This document shows, piece after piece, positions 24,054-34,303 of a stretch of 34,944 nucleotides of DNA (the stretch's first letter is position 1; every line of letters begins with the position of its first letter). This DNA is from Deferrivibrio essentukiensis. Its GTDB lineage: Bacteria; Chrysiogenota; Deferribacteres; Deferribacterales; Deferrivibrionaceae. Made by a program: the position numbers and the translations under genes. The stretch is taken from positions 1-34,944 of the forward strand of contig NZ_JAJAFU010000025.1 in the NCBI RefSeq assembly GCF_020480685.1. The letters are read 5' to 3'. The notes below the pieces were generated by a model. The model searched no databases, was not told where the DNA came from, and saw only the letters and a list, made by a program, of their open reading frames with translations.

Positions 24054-26672
24054 ATGACTGGCAAAGAAATAAGAGAGTTGTTTTTAAAATTCTTTGAAGA
24101 AAAAGGGCATACTCGAGTTGCTTCATCTTCATTAGTGCCGGAAAATGATCCGACATTACTTTTTACAAATGCAGGAATGAACCAATTTAAAGATGTATTT
24201 CTTGGCAATGAAAAAAGAGATTACTGTAGAGCCGTAACTTGTCAAAAAGTTGTAAGAGCAGGTGGAAAACACAACGACCTTGAAAATGTAGGAAGAACAG
24301 CAAGGCACCATACATTTTTTGAAATGCTTGGAAACTTTTCTTTCGGCGATTACTTTAAAGAGGACGCAATAAAATATGCGTGGGAATTTTTAACAGAATG
24401 GCTCAAACTTCCAAAAGATAAACTTTTTGTTTCCGTTTATAATGATGATGATGAAGCTTTTGAAATATGGAATAAAGTAATCGGTATCCCAGCAAACAAA
24501 ATAGAAAGACGCGGAGAAAAAGATAATTTTTGGTCAATGGGTGACACTGGGCCGTGCGGTCCATGCTCGGAAATTCATATTGATCAAGGCCCTGAAGTTG
24601 GTTGTAAAAGACCCGATTGTAATCCAGATTGTGAATGTGACAGACATTTGGAGCTTTGGAATCTTGTATTTATGCAGTTTAACAGAGATGAAAGCGGTAA
24701 GCTTACTCCTCTCCCAAAACCAAGTATTGATACAGGTATGGGGCTTGAAAGAATTACTACAGTTGTCCAAAAAGTTAACAGTAATTACGACACTGACCTT
24801 TTCAAGCCGATATTAGAATATATCGCTAGTCTTGCAGGAAAAAAATATGGCGCCAATGAAAAAGATGATGTCAGCATCCGTGTAATTGCAGACCATAGCC
24901 GTTCTACTACTTTCCTAATTTCTGATGGTGTTATCCCTTCAAATGAAGGTAGAGGGTATGTTTTAAGAAGAATTATGAGAAGGGCTATGCGCCACGGAAA
25001 AATGTTAGGTTTTGATAATACATTTTTTTACAAAGTATGTGAATTTGTTGTAGATTTTATGGGTGACCATTACATAGAGCTTATTGATAAAAAAACATAT
25101 ATTTCTAAGGTTGTTATAAATGAAGAGTTAAGATTTAAAAATACACTCGAGACAGGTCTAAAAATAATAGGTGAATTACTTGAAAAGTATAAAGATAAAA
25201 AAGAACTTCCAGGGGTAGAAATATTTAAGCTTTATGATACATACGGATTCCCTACCGACCTTTTGCAAGATATTGCCGAAGATAATGGTTTTATCCTCGA
25301 TATGATAGGTTTTAATGAAGAGATGCTTAAGCAGCAAGAAAAAGCTAAAAAATCTTGGGCAGGAAGCGGAGAAGAAAAAATCCCTGAAATATACCTAAAT
25401 TTAGCTTCTAAAATAAAAACTGAATTTGATGGCTACAATAAATTATCATTAAACTCTGAAATCAAAGCATTAATAAAAAATAACAAAGAAACTGATACGC
25501 TAATGGAAGGTGACGCAGGAGCAATTATTCTTGAAAAAACTACTTTTTACCCTGAAGGTGGAGGTCAGGTTGGCGATAAAGGTATTATCAAAACTGAAGA
25601 TGGAATATTTGCAGTGGATAACACTAAAAAAATTGCCGATAAGCTCATAATCCATGAAGGTAAAGTACTAAAAGGAAAATTTCTTGTTGGAGATTCAGCT
25701 GACACTGTTGTTGATAAAAATCTACGTAAAGCTACTGAAAAAAATCATACGGCAACGCACTTGTTGCACAAAACACTACAAATGGTATTGGGTGACCATG
25801 TAAGGCAGGCAGGCTCATTGGTTACACCTGAAAGGTTAAGGTTTGACTTTGCTCACTTCTCACCTCTTTCAAAAGAAGAGATTAAGCGTGTCGAAGAAAT
25901 TGTAAATGCAGAGATTCAAGAAAATGCTCCCGTAACAAAAACATATAGCAATATTGAAGATGCCATTAAATCAGGAGCAATGGCGCTTTTTGGGGAAAAG
26001 TACGGACAAACTGTCAGGGTAGTTAGTGTTAAAGATTTTTCAACTGAGCTTTGTGGTGGCTGCCATGTTGATAATACAGGAGAGATTGGTTTATTTAAAA
26101 TAATAAGTGAATCAAGTGTTGCAGCGGGTGTAAGAAGGATTGAAGCTGTTACTGGAATCCATGCGTTTAATTTTTTATCGGATAGTGAGCAGATTGTGTC
26201 TGAACTTGAAACAGCACTTAAAACAAAAAGAGAAAATGTAATTTCTAAAGTTGAAGAGCTTGCTTCAAATATTAAGCAGTTAACTAAAGAAATTGAAAAG
26301 TTAAAATCAAAAGAGGAAGCTGGTAAAATTGATGCCTTCCTTGAAAATATTAAATCTATTAACAATATCAATACACTTGTATTAAATCTTGGAGAAGCTG
26401 ATGTCTCTCACTTGAGAAATACAATGGATATTGCAAAATCTAAAATTAAGAGCGGAGTAATACTTATTGTCAGTGCCACAAATGACAAAGTAACATTTTT
26501 ATGCGGTGTTACGGATGACCTTACTAATAAATATAGTGCCGGTGAAATTGTAAAAGAAGTTGCAAAAGTTACCGGCGGTGGGGGCGGTGGTAAAAAAGAC
26601 CTCGCCCAAGCTGGTGGAAAAGATATAACTAAACTAGATAAAGCAATTGAAAAGTTTTACGAATTAATATAA
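24054..26672 (+). CDS. alaS: Alanyl-tRNA synthetase
   Basis: Charges tRNA-Ala and edits Ser/Gly mischarging. The 872-residue protein has all standard parts: catalytic class II core with RTARHHTFFEMLGNFSFGDYFK-type motif 2 (near residue 85) and DTGPCGPCSE, editing domain with zinc site HTATHLLH (about 565) and CGGCH (about 666), and a C-Ala domain ending in the glycine run GGGGGG (about 840). The start is ATG 24054, because GGGAG at 24044-24048 lies 5 nt upstream and sits within the codons of the alternative ATG 24042, which itself lacks a ribosome site. No T-box is present upstream. Confidence 0.96.
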   Translation: MTGKEIRELFLKFFEEKGHTRVASSSLVPENDPTLLFTNAGMNQFKDVFLGNEKRDYCRAVTCQKVVRAGGKHNDLENVGRTARHHTFFEMLGNFSFGDYFKEDAIKYAWEFLTEWLKLPKDKLFVSVYNDDDEAFEIWNKVIGIPANKIERRGEKDNFWSMGDTGPCGPCSEIHIDQGPEVGCKRPDCNPDCECDRHLELWNLVFMQFNRDESGKLTPLPKPSIDTGMGLERITTVVQKVNSNYDTDLFKPILEYIASLAGKKYGANEKDDVSIRVIADHSRSTTFLISDGVIPSNEGRGYVLRRIMRRAMRHGKMLGFDNTFFYKVCEFVVDFMGDHYIELIDKKTYISKVVINEELRFKNTLETGLKIIGELLEKYKDKKELPGVEIFKLYDTYGFPTDLLQDIAEDNGFILDMIGFNEEMLKQQEKAKKSWAGSGEEKIPEIYLNLASKIKTEFDGYNKLSLNSEIKALIKNNKETDTLMEGDAGAIILEKTTFYPEGGGQVGDKGIIKTEDGIFAVDNTKKIADKLIIHEGKVLKGKFLVGDSADTVVDKNLRKATEKNHTATHLLHKTLQMVLGDHVRQAGSLVTPERLRFDFAHFSPLSKEEIKRVEEIVNAEIQENAPVTKTYSNIEDAIKSGAMALFGEKYGQTVRVVSVKDFSTELCGGCHVDNTGEIGLFKIISESSVAAGVRRIEAVTGIHAFNFLSDSEQIVSELETALKTKRENVISKVEELASNIKQLTKEIEKLKSKEEAGKIDAFLENIKSINNINTLVLNLGEADVSHLRNTMDIAKSKIKSGVILIVSATNDKVTFLCGVTDDLTNKYSAGEIVKEVAKVTGGGGGGKKDLAQAGGKDITKLDKAIEKFYELI

Positions 26673-26674
26673 CA

Positions 26675-26700
26675 GGCTGACCTTTGTCAGCCTTCTTTTT
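26675..26700 (+). terminator. alaS terminator
   Basis: GGCTGAC (26675-26681), loop CTTT and GTCAGCC (26686-26692) followed by TTCTTTTT. It ends only 5 nt before the next start codon. Confidence 0.9.
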
Positions 26701-26705
26701 ACATT

Positions 26706-27275
26706 ATGATGTTACATAAATTGAAAAAGGATTTAAACAAAAGGAAACCAATATATATTAATCAGGAAGAAAGATTGGCTGCCGTAATGATTCCTATTAT
26801 CAAGTCCTCTTTGGGATATGAAATCATATTCACGAAAAGACTCAGCACATTACCCACTCATGCGGGAGAAGTTTCTTTCCCGGGCGGACTTAAAGAAAAA
26901 AATGATTCATCATTAGAAATTACAGCCATTAGAGAAACTGTAGAAGAGATAGGAATAAACGCAGGCCATATTGAAATAATTGGCAGACTTGATGATGAAA
27001 TGTCTATACACAAATTTAAGGTTGCACCTTTTTTAGGTTATATCAACTCTAACACTAAAATTGAAGATTTGAATTTTCAAAAAAGTGAGGTTGAAAGAGT
27101 TTTTTCTGTACCTATAGAATATTTTTTCACCTGCCAACATTGGAGAGAAACATGGGTCAGAAAAGATGATAAAGTTACCGTTTATTTTTACCCCTACAAA
27201 GATCTCATTATCTGGGGTCTTACCGGAAGGATACTTTCAAAGCTTCTTAAAATTGTTTCAGAATACTTAAAATAA
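26706..27275 (+). CDS. NUDIX hydrolase, CoA-pyrophosphatase type
   Basis: Probable CoA diphosphatase (NudL-like), splitting CoA or oxidised CoA to 3',5'-ADP and phosphopantetheine. The 189 residues contain the family-specific block RLSTLPTHAGEVSFPGG just before the Nudix box, whose core is RETVEEIG (R76, E77, E80, E81). The insertion GLKEKNDSSLE makes the box slightly longer than the generic pattern, as in CoA-type members. ATG 26706 and ATG 26709 are both possible. No Shine-Dalgarno precedes them because the alaS terminator occupies that position, so expression level and route are uncertain. Confidence 0.85.
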   Translation: MMLHKLKKDLNKRKPIYINQEERLAAVMIPIIKSSLGYEIIFTKRLSTLPTHAGEVSFPGGLKEKNDSSLEITAIRETVEEIGINAGHIEIIGRLDDEMSIHKFKVAPFLGYINSNTKIEDLNFQKSEVERVFSVPIEYFFTCQHWRETWVRKDDKVTVYFYPYKDLIIWGLTGRILSKLLKIVSEYLK

Positions 27276-27380
27276 TAATTTTACGCCATTTTTTATGATA
27301 TAATAATGAATGAATAGTTAGTTTTCTAATAAGATAATGTTTTAATAGTTAATAAAATAATTTTATACAAATAAAATTAA

Positions 27381-27411
27381 TTGCTTGTCATTAAATGGTT
27401 TTTAATATAAA
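27381..27411 (+). promoter_or_regulatory. Probable promoter of the glutamate dehydrogenase gene
   Basis: TTGCTT (27381-27386), 16 nt, TAATAT (27403-27408); alternatively TTGTCA (27385-27390), 15 nt, TATAAA (27406-27411). An 11-bp direct repeat ACAAATAAAAT flanks the promoter (27367-27377 and 27420-27430). AAGGGGTG precedes the ATG. Confidence 0.4.
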
Positions 27412-27442
27412 AGTAATTAACAAATAAAATAAGGGGTGTAAA

Positions 27443-30400
27443 ATGTATAACATTACATTCTCAAAAGACTCAGAAGCTGAGTATAAAAAACATGAATTAT
27501 TTTACGAAGAAAAAATCAAGAACATCTTTAGTGGGTTCAAAAAATCTAATCAACCTTTTTATAATTTTGCAAAAATATTTATAAAAAGTGTTCCTTACAA
27601 CCTTATCGAAATACTTAGCGATAAAGATATTTTAAACTTTACTGTAAAACTTTTCGATACGTTTAACAGCAGAAAAAAGAAAAAATATTTGCAAACTGTT
27701 ATTGAACCATACAATAACGATTTTTTCATAGGTAATTTTTCAATAATAGTTATGAATACAGATGACAGACCTTTTCTTGTTGATAGCATAAGGGAATATT
27801 TTTATGAAATAAATCTGAACAGTCAATTTATACTTCACCCAATTTTTAGCGTAAAAAGAAACGCAAAAGGTGATATTACAGAAGTAGATAAGCCACAAAT
27901 TGGTACTAAAAATGAATCTTTTGTAGTAATTTTCATTCAAGATGCACAGCCATCAGATCTAAAAAATATATCTGACGAATTAAATAAAATTTATGATGAA
28001 GTTTGCCTTACCGTTGATGATTACCCTGATATGAGCAGAATGCTCGACAACTTAACCCTTTATTATAAAAATAAATCAAATGAAGTCTCATCTTTCTTAC
28101 AGTGGATAAATAACAACAATTTCATTCTTCAAGGGATAAGGATATTGAATGATATCAACTTAAAGGATGAAACTTACAAACTTGAACAATATGGGGTATA
28201 CAAGCTCAACAGAACAATCGGAATAATTCCTAACATGATAAAAGCCCTTAAAAATAAATCTTTTAAATTTGTGAACGGTTACCCCATCGTTGTAGATAAA
28301 GCACTCTATTCCTCAAAAGTCAAAAAAAGAAAAAACTATGATAGAATTATTCTTGTAGATGACAAAGGAGATTCCTTAACATTAATATCAATGATAGGAA
28401 TCTTCTCAAAAGATGCATTAAAAACGCCACCTTATAACATCTCCATAGTAAAGCACAAAATGGACGAAATTGTAGACCATTTTGGATTTGTTAACGGTTC
28501 TCATGATCACAAATGGCTTATAGATATGCTTGATGCATTTCCTAAAACTGAAATTATCTCTCTCGATAAAGAAACTTTAATTAATATTTTTAAAACTGTT
28601 TTCTCCATGCATGGAAAAAACCAAGTCATTTTTTATACAAAAAGTTTTAAACCACTAAAGAATTACTATGTATTCATGACCTTCCCCCAAGAAAAATTCT
28701 CAACAGAGACAATGCTTGCCATTAAAACAATTTTTCAAAATGCTCTTGACGCTTATACCTTGGATGTTTCGGTAAGAAATGATGATCACGGATATGTTTT
28801 TGCTCACTTTCATTTTTATATCAAACATATAGAGTCACTTGAAAAGTTAAATTTACAACTAATTGAAACCCAAATAAAAGAGCTTATAAAGGACTGGAAA
28901 GATGAACTATATGAAGAATTAAAAATCAGATTTTCCGGTATAAAAAGTGATCAGCTATTTCAAAAATTTGGAAACGCTTTTTCTGAAACTTACAAAACCA
29001 AGTGTACACCTCACGAAGCGGGAGAAGACATCTCATTCCTTGACAATTTAAAAGGGATTAACGCAAACCTTTATACTGATGATACTAAAACCACAATTAA
29101 ACTATACACAAAAGATAGAATTCTATTAACAGATATAATGCCAGTGATTGATAATATAGGGATAAAAGTCAATGAAGAGTTTACTTACAAGGTAAAATGT
29201 GAAAATGACAATTATTTTATTAATTCAATTCATCTTGCTGACATTAATGACCCAAAGCAGTTCAAAGAGCAATACTCTAAGATATTACCTGAACTAATAA
29301 TAAATGTAATCACTGATAAAGTAGAAAATGACAAAATTAACAGCTTATGTATTATAGAAAATTTAAACTATCGTGAAATTGACTTTTTAAGAACTGTAAG
29401 AAACTATATTGAGCAAATAAATCCGCTCTATAGAAGAGTAAGCTTGAATGAAGCCCTAATTAATAACAGTAAAATATCCAAACTATTTATTGACTATCTA
29501 TATGAAAAATTCAAACCGGGACAAAAAAAGCGAGATTTTGTCACAATAGAAAACAATATCTTAAATAACATTGATAAGGTCGTATCAGTACAGGAAGATA
29601 ACATATTAAGACATTTTTACAAAGTTATAACAGCAATTGTAAGAACAAATTACTTTATACCTGGCAAAGACTATATTTCATTCAAGATTAAATCAAAAGA
29701 GCTTGACATAGTGCCTGAGCCAAGACCGATGTTTGAAATTTACGTCCACAGCGCTCAAATGGAAGGTATACATTTGAGAGGTGGAAAGGTTGCAAGAGGT
29801 GGGTTGAGATTTAGTGACAGACCTGATGATTTCAGAACAGAAATATTAGGGCTGGTAAAAACCCAGATGGTAAAAAATACAGTAATTGTCCCTGTTGGTT
29901 CAAAAGGTGGATTTGTCGTCAAGAAAAGGTATGAGGACAGGGAATTAGATAAAGAGCACGTTATTAACCAGTATAAAACACTAATAAAAGGGCTTCTTGA
30001 CATTACAGACAACTATAAAGGTAAGAAAGTAGTTCACCCTGAAAATGTGGTAATATACGATGAAAAAGACCCTTACTTAGTAGTTGCGGCTGACAAGGGT
30101 ACAGCAACATTTAGCGATATTGCCAACAGTGTTTCCATAGAATACGGGTTCTGGCTCGGAGATGCTTTTGCATCGGGAGGTAGTGCCGGTTATGATCATA
30201 AAAAAGTAGGAATTACAGCAAAAGGGGCTTGGGAATCTGTAAAGAGACACTTTAGGGAGCTTGGAAAAGACACTCAGAGTGAACCGTTTACAGTGATTGG
30301 TATTGGTGATATGGCAGGAGATGTTTTTGGTAATGGAATGCTGCTTTCCGACAAAATTAAGCTGTTAGCAGCCTTCAACCATATACATATATTCATTGAT

Positions 30401-32137
30401 CCAAATCCTGATCCTGAAACAAGCTACATTGAAAGAGTCAGGATGTTTAAACTTCCAAGGTCCACTTGGAAAGATTACAATCCAAAGCTTATCTCCAAGG
30501 GTGGCGGAATATTTGAAAGAAGCGCTAAGAAAATTGAAATTTCACCTGAAATCAAAGAAGTTTTTGATATACCAACTGATGTCGTTTCAGGGGAAGAATT
30601 AATCAGATATATATTAAAAGCTAGAGCTGAGCTTTTATGGAATGGTGGAATTGGAACATATATTAAAGATGACTTTGAAACCAATGAAGAGGTTGGTGAT
30701 AAAGCAAACGACAATGTGAGGGTTAATGCTTCCGAGTTAAGAGTAAAAGTAATAGGTGAAGGTGGCAATCTCGGACTTACCCAAAAAGCAAGAATAAGAT
30801 TTGCATTAAACGGAGGTCTAATAAATACCGACGCAATTGACAACTCTGCTGGCGTGGATATGTCTGACCATGAAGTAAACTTAAAAATCTTATTCGATGT
30901 ACTTATGAAGAATAATGAACTGAAAGGTATGAAATCCAGAAATTCTCTCATAGCCAAATTAACCCCAGAAGTAACTGAGCTTGTTTTGAGGGATAATTAC
31001 TTGCAGACTCAAACTATAAGTTGTGACTTAATAAAATCTGAAAACAACATAATTTCATATGTTGATACTGCAGAATATTTACAAAGCATAGGGCTTTTAA
31101 ACTTTAAAATAGAAAATATTAACTTTATAAAAGAGAAAAGACAGATAACAAGACCTGAGTTAGCAGTACTGTTGGCATATACAAAGATTATGTTATTTGA
31201 TAGCGCAGTAAACGAGTTTAATCATGATTCAGATTTGCTAAAGCAGGAATATATTCAATATTATCCTAAAACAGTTATAAAAAATTATTCTAAGTATTTT
31301 AACGAACACAAACTTAAAAATGAAATAACAGCAACAGTGGCAGTTAATAAAGCGGTAAATCAAGCAGGTATACCTTTCTTCATAGAGCTTCATAAATCTA
31401 CAGGGCAGCCCTATGCCAAACTTATAGAAAGATACCTTTTTGCGGATAAACTCCTTGAAACTTCTGAAATAAGGAAAAAAATAGAAGAGCTTGATTTGAA
31501 AGTTGATACAAAAGTCCAATATACTATGCTGATTGAGCTTGAAAAAACACTAAAAGTCGCAACAAATTGGCTTATTAATGACAACAACTTCAAGCTAATT
31601 AATGAAAATATGGACACCTTTAAGAATATAACTAAAATTGTTACAGGAAATCTCAAAGGTAAATTTAAAGAAAACTATGATCTACTTTTAGGAGAATTAA
31701 CCTCTTGTAACTGTAAACCGGGAATCTCAAAAGCAGTTTGTGATATCAAATTTATGAAACCGGCATTTGACCTTTTTGAAATTATATTAAAGAATAAGCT
31801 TGATATGTCTAAAACTGTTAAAAACTACTTCAACATAGGCTCACTATTTAACCTTCCACTATTTATTAAAGGGATAAAACAAACTGATATAACAACTACT
31901 TGGGATAGGATTAACAGAGATAACCTATTAAACAGAATAAAACTATTCCAAAAAGATTTTTGCCAAAAATACACTGAGCATGGAGAAAGCTGGTTGAAAT
32001 CTTTGGAAAAGGAAGAGCAAATATTTTTTGTGAACTATAATAAGTTTTTGGAATCTATCAGTGCAGGAGAGTTTAATAGCCTTATACCATATAACGTAAT
32101 GCTAGACTCTCTATTTAATATGATAAACTCAAAATAA
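27443..32137 (+). CDS. NAD-specific glutamate dehydrogenase, large (GDH180-like) type
   Basis: Oxidatively deaminates glutamate to 2-oxoglutarate with NAD. At 1564 residues it belongs to the giant Bac_GDH class (about 1500-1650). A long N-terminal region (1 to about 720), probably ACT-like regulatory and linking domains, precedes the catalytic core. Glutamate-binding motifs LRGGKVARGGLRFSDRPDDFRTE and VGSKGGFVVK lie at about 760-830, AADKGTATFSD near 885, and the dinucleotide-binding GIGDMAGDVFGNGMLLS at about 952-968. A C-terminal helical domain follows. It is 15 nt upstream of the M16 peptidase gene. The class is usually catabolic and allosterically controlled. Confidence 0.94.
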   Translation: MYNITFSKDSEAEYKKHELFYEEKIKNIFSGFKKSNQPFYNFAKIFIKSVPYNLIEILSDKDILNFTVKLFDTFNSRKKKKYLQTVIEPYNNDFFIGNFSIIVMNTDDRPFLVDSIREYFYEINLNSQFILHPIFSVKRNAKGDITEVDKPQIGTKNESFVVIFIQDAQPSDLKNISDELNKIYDEVCLTVDDYPDMSRMLDNLTLYYKNKSNEVSSFLQWINNNNFILQGIRILNDINLKDETYKLEQYGVYKLNRTIGIIPNMIKALKNKSFKFVNGYPIVVDKALYSSKVKKRKNYDRIILVDDKGDSLTLISMIGIFSKDALKTPPYNISIVKHKMDEIVDHFGFVNGSHDHKWLIDMLDAFPKTEIISLDKETLINIFKTVFSMHGKNQVIFYTKSFKPLKNYYVFMTFPQEKFSTETMLAIKTIFQNALDAYTLDVSVRNDDHGYVFAHFHFYIKHIESLEKLNLQLIETQIKELIKDWKDELYEELKIRFSGIKSDQLFQKFGNAFSETYKTKCTPHEAGEDISFLDNLKGINANLYTDDTKTTIKLYTKDRILLTDIMPVIDNIGIKVNEEFTYKVKCENDNYFINSIHLADINDPKQFKEQYSKILPELIINVITDKVENDKINSLCIIENLNYREIDFLRTVRNYIEQINPLYRRVSLNEALINNSKISKLFIDYLYEKFKPGQKKRDFVTIENNILNNIDKVVSVQEDNILRHFYKVITAIVRTNYFIPGKDYISFKIKSKELDIVPEPRPMFEIYVHSAQMEGIHLRGGKVARGGLRFSDRPDDFRTEILGLVKTQMVKNTVIVPVGSKGGFVVKKRYEDRELDKEHVINQYKTLIKGLLDITDNYKGKKVVHPENVVIYDEKDPYLVVAADKGTATFSDIANSVSIEYGFWLGDAFASGGSAGYDHKKVGITAKGAWESVKRHFRELGKDTQSEPFTVIGIGDMAGDVFGNGMLLSDKIKLLAAFNHIHIFIDPNPDPETSYIERVRMFKLPRSTWKDYNPKLISKGGGIFERSAKKIEISPEIKEVFDIPTDVVSGEELIRYILKARAELLWNGGIGTYIKDDFETNEEVGDKANDNVRVNASELRVKVIGEGGNLGLTQKARIRFALNGGLINTDAIDNSAGVDMSDHEVNLKILFDVLMKNNELKGMKSRNSLIAKLTPEVTELVLRDNYLQTQTISCDLIKSENNIISYVDTAEYLQSIGLLNFKIENINFIKEKRQITRPELAVLLAYTKIMLFDSAVNEFNHDSDLLKQEYIQYYPKTVIKNYSKYFNEHKLKNEITATVAVNKAVNQAGIPFFIELHKSTGQPYAKLIERYLFADKLLETSEIRKKIEELDLKVDTKVQYTMLIELEKTLKVATNWLINDNNFKLINENMDTFKNITKIVTGNLKGKFKENYDLLLGELTSCNCKPGISKAVCDIKFMKPAFDLFEIILKNKLDMSKTVKNYFNIGSLFNLPLFIKGIKQTDITTTWDRINRDNLLNRIKLFQKDFCQKYTEHGESWLKSLEKEEQIFFVNYNKFLESISAGEFNSLIPYNVMLDSLFNMINSK

Positions 32138-32152
32138 TGTTGAGGTTAAAAA

Positions 32153-33454
32153 GTGTTGAAGAAATCTTTGCTTGCTTTGCTTATAATACTCTTAATGGAG
32201 GTCGCATTGACTGCTGCTGTTAAAGAAACAACCTTAAAAAACGGTGTTGACTTTGTTTATAAATACATTCCAAATGTTAAGGTTACTTCGGTTCAGGTTT
32301 GGATGAAAACAGGCTCTGTTAATGAGACAACGGAAATAAACGGAATTTCTCATTTTTTGGAGCATCTTGTTTTCAAAGGCACCACAAAATTTAAACCTGA
32401 TGAAATAGATTTAGTAGTAGAATCGAACGGCGGCCAAATGAATGCAGCTACAAGCAAAGATTACACTTTTTACTACATTACAATACCAACTTACAACTCA
32501 AAGGTTGCATTTGAAGTCCTTAGTGAAATGGTCTTCAATGCAACCTTTATTAAAGATGAAATAGACAAGGAAAGACCTGTAGTTATACAGGAAATTAAAA
32601 GAAAATATGATAACCCTACATTTGATATGTGGAAATATATTTCTGATACCCTTTATGTTGATACACCCTACTCTATGGAAATTATTGGCACTGAGGATAA
32701 CATAAGAAATTTTACAAGAAAACAGATAGTTGATTACTACAATAAATATTACCACCCTAAAAATATGACTTTAGTGGTTGTTGGTGATATATCATATGAA
32801 GAAGCCAAGGCCCTTGCCACTCAATATTTTGAAAAATTTAGAGAAGTAAGCCCAGGTAAAAGCTACTCTCTTAACAAAAAGATACAGCTTAGCAAAGACG
32901 ACTTTAAAGTTTTCAAGAAGGATTTAACCCAAACTTACGCTGCAATTGTTTATCCAGCTTTTCCCATTACTGACCAAAGAACTTATGCACTTGATGTACT
33001 AACTGAAATTTTAGGTAGTGGGGAGAATTCAATTTTAAAATCAAAATTAAAAAGTGAATTAAATTTAGTCACGTCTATTTATGCAGGCTCTATGGGACAA
33101 AAATTTGTAGGAAGTTTTGTAATCTATTTTACTGCTGATGATGAAAATTTTAATAAAGTTATCAATGAAACAGATAAAATATTAAAAAACATAATTGATG
33201 GAAAAATAGATGACAACATGCTTACAAGAGCTAAAAATAGATTAAAAAGTCAAATGGTCTTCCAAAGGGAAAAAACATCTTCTGAGGCAAATGACATAGG
33301 ATATTCATTTACACTTGATATTAAAGATTACTACTTCAATTACACTGACAAAATTAATTCAGTAACAATAGATGATTTGAAAAAAGTCGCTAAAGAAGTT
33401 TTTGATAATCACAGAATAATTGTAGCCACGTCAAAATCAGAATTAAAACTATAA
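32153..33454 (+). CDS. Exported M16-family zinc metallopeptidase
   Basis: Pitrilysin/processing-peptidase-like protein of 433 residues. An N-terminal signal sequence (hydrophobic 5-21, possible cleavage near TAA-VKE) places it in the periplasm. The zinc site HxxEH is H67, E70, H71 and the third ligand is E147 (VVIQEIKRKYD), spacing as expected, so it should be an active peptidase. The C-terminal half is the inactive-type repeat of the M16 clamshell. The start is GTG 32153 with TGAGGT 6 nt upstream. It follows the glutamate dehydrogenase gene by 15 nt; pairing a periplasmic peptidase with glutamate catabolism would suit peptide use, which is inference. Confidence 0.9.
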   Translation: MLKKSLLALLIILLMEVALTAAVKETTLKNGVDFVYKYIPNVKVTSVQVWMKTGSVNETTEINGISHFLEHLVFKGTTKFKPDEIDLVVESNGGQMNAATSKDYTFYYITIPTYNSKVAFEVLSEMVFNATFIKDEIDKERPVVIQEIKRKYDNPTFDMWKYISDTLYVDTPYSMEIIGTEDNIRNFTRKQIVDYYNKYYHPKNMTLVVVGDISYEEAKALATQYFEKFREVSPGKSYSLNKKIQLSKDDFKVFKKDLTQTYAAIVYPAFPITDQRTYALDVLTEILGSGENSILKSKLKSELNLVTSIYAGSMGQKFVGSFVIYFTADDENFNKVINETDKILKNIIDGKIDDNMLTRAKNRLKSQMVFQREKTSSEANDIGYSFTLDIKDYYFNYTDKINSVTIDDLKKVAKEVFDNHRIIVATSKSELKL

Positions 33455-33476
33455 AATAAATACCTCCTAAAATTTG

Positions 33477-33503
33477 GCGGGAGACTAAGCTCCCGCATTT
33501 TTT
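33477..33503 (+). terminator. M16 gene terminator
   Basis: GCGGGAG (33477-33483), loop ACTAAG and CTCCCGC (33490-33496) followed by ATTTTTT. The minus side lacks a clean T-run, so it mainly serves the plus strand, although elbB converges on it. Confidence 0.88.
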
Positions 33504-34167
33504 ATAACAGTTCAAAAAGCTTATCTATAGTTTTTTCAATCCCAGCAGCAACTTCTGAAATACTTTGTCCAAGCATATACGCAGGAGTAGTTACAATTTT
33601 ATTTTCTTTATCTACAATAGCTTCCTTTACCGGACATGATATATGATTAGCTCCAAGAGATTCTATTGCACCGGCAACACCCTCATCTGTCCCTATTGTA
33701 ATTGATGACTTGATGTTAGTCCCTTCAAGTGCCTTTGCTACCAACACAGGGGCTATACAGATAGCCACAAGAGGTTTTTTAGCCTGTATTACTTCTTTAA
33801 CCAGTCTTTTTACATCTTCATCTATTTTGCAGTCAGGGCCATCTACCGCAAAAGTAGAAAGGTTTTTAGCAGCACCAAACCCACCAGGAAAAACAAGTGC
33901 ATCGATATCATTTACAGAAACATCTTTAATATCCTTTATATTACCTCTTGCAATCCTTGCAGACTCAACTAATACATTCCTTTTTTCACCTTCACTTACC
34001 TCACCGGTAAGATGATTTACAACATGCATCTGTTCAATATTTGGTGCCATCATTACTAAATCAGCACCCTTCTTATCAAGATATAAAAGTGTCAAAACGG
34101 CTTCATGAATCTCACTTCCATCAAATACTCCACAACCACTTAAAACAACACCAATTTTTTTACCCAT
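33502..34167 (-). CDS. elbB: ElbB-like DJ-1/PfpI-superfamily glyoxalase
   Basis: The 221-residue protein closely follows E. coli ElbB in pattern: GVVLSGCGVFDGSEIHEAVL at the N-terminus, VNHLTGE, PGGFGAAKNLS, the nucleophile elbow AICIAP with C137, and TTPAYMLGQ near the end. E. coli ElbB has glyoxalase activity on glyoxal and was earlier linked to isoprenoid synthesis. GGAGGTG lies just upstream of the ATG. It is a separate minus-strand gene; 34168-34303 upstream holds AT-rich promoter-like sequence (for example TTGAAT and TATAAA 15 nt apart). Confidence 0.9.
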   Translation of the reverse strand: MGKKIGVVLSGCGVFDGSEIHEAVLTLLYLDKKGADLVMMAPNIEQMHVVNHLTGEVSEGEKRNVLVESARIARGNIKDIKDVSVNDIDALVFPGGFGAAKNLSTFAVDGPDCKIDEDVKRLVKEVIQAKKPLVAICIAPVLVAKALEGTNIKSSITIGTDEGVAGAIESLGANHISCPVKEAIVDKENKIVTTPAYMLGQSISEVAAGIEKTIDKLFELL

Positions 34168-34303
34168 TTTACACCTCCGATAATAGATTGTATTTTTTTC
34201 AACAAAACCACTAGTACAAATTTATATACATATAATATCAAATTCAATTAAAAATCTTTAAAATCACCAATATCCATTTGCCTAAATATATCTAATTATC
34301 ATA

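Noticed and set aside
27367-27430. Direct repeat ACAAATAAAAT flanking the glutamate dehydrogenase promoter as regulator sites
   Set aside because: The repeat is simple AT-rich sequence in an AT-rich genome and could easily be chance; noted only in the promoter entry.
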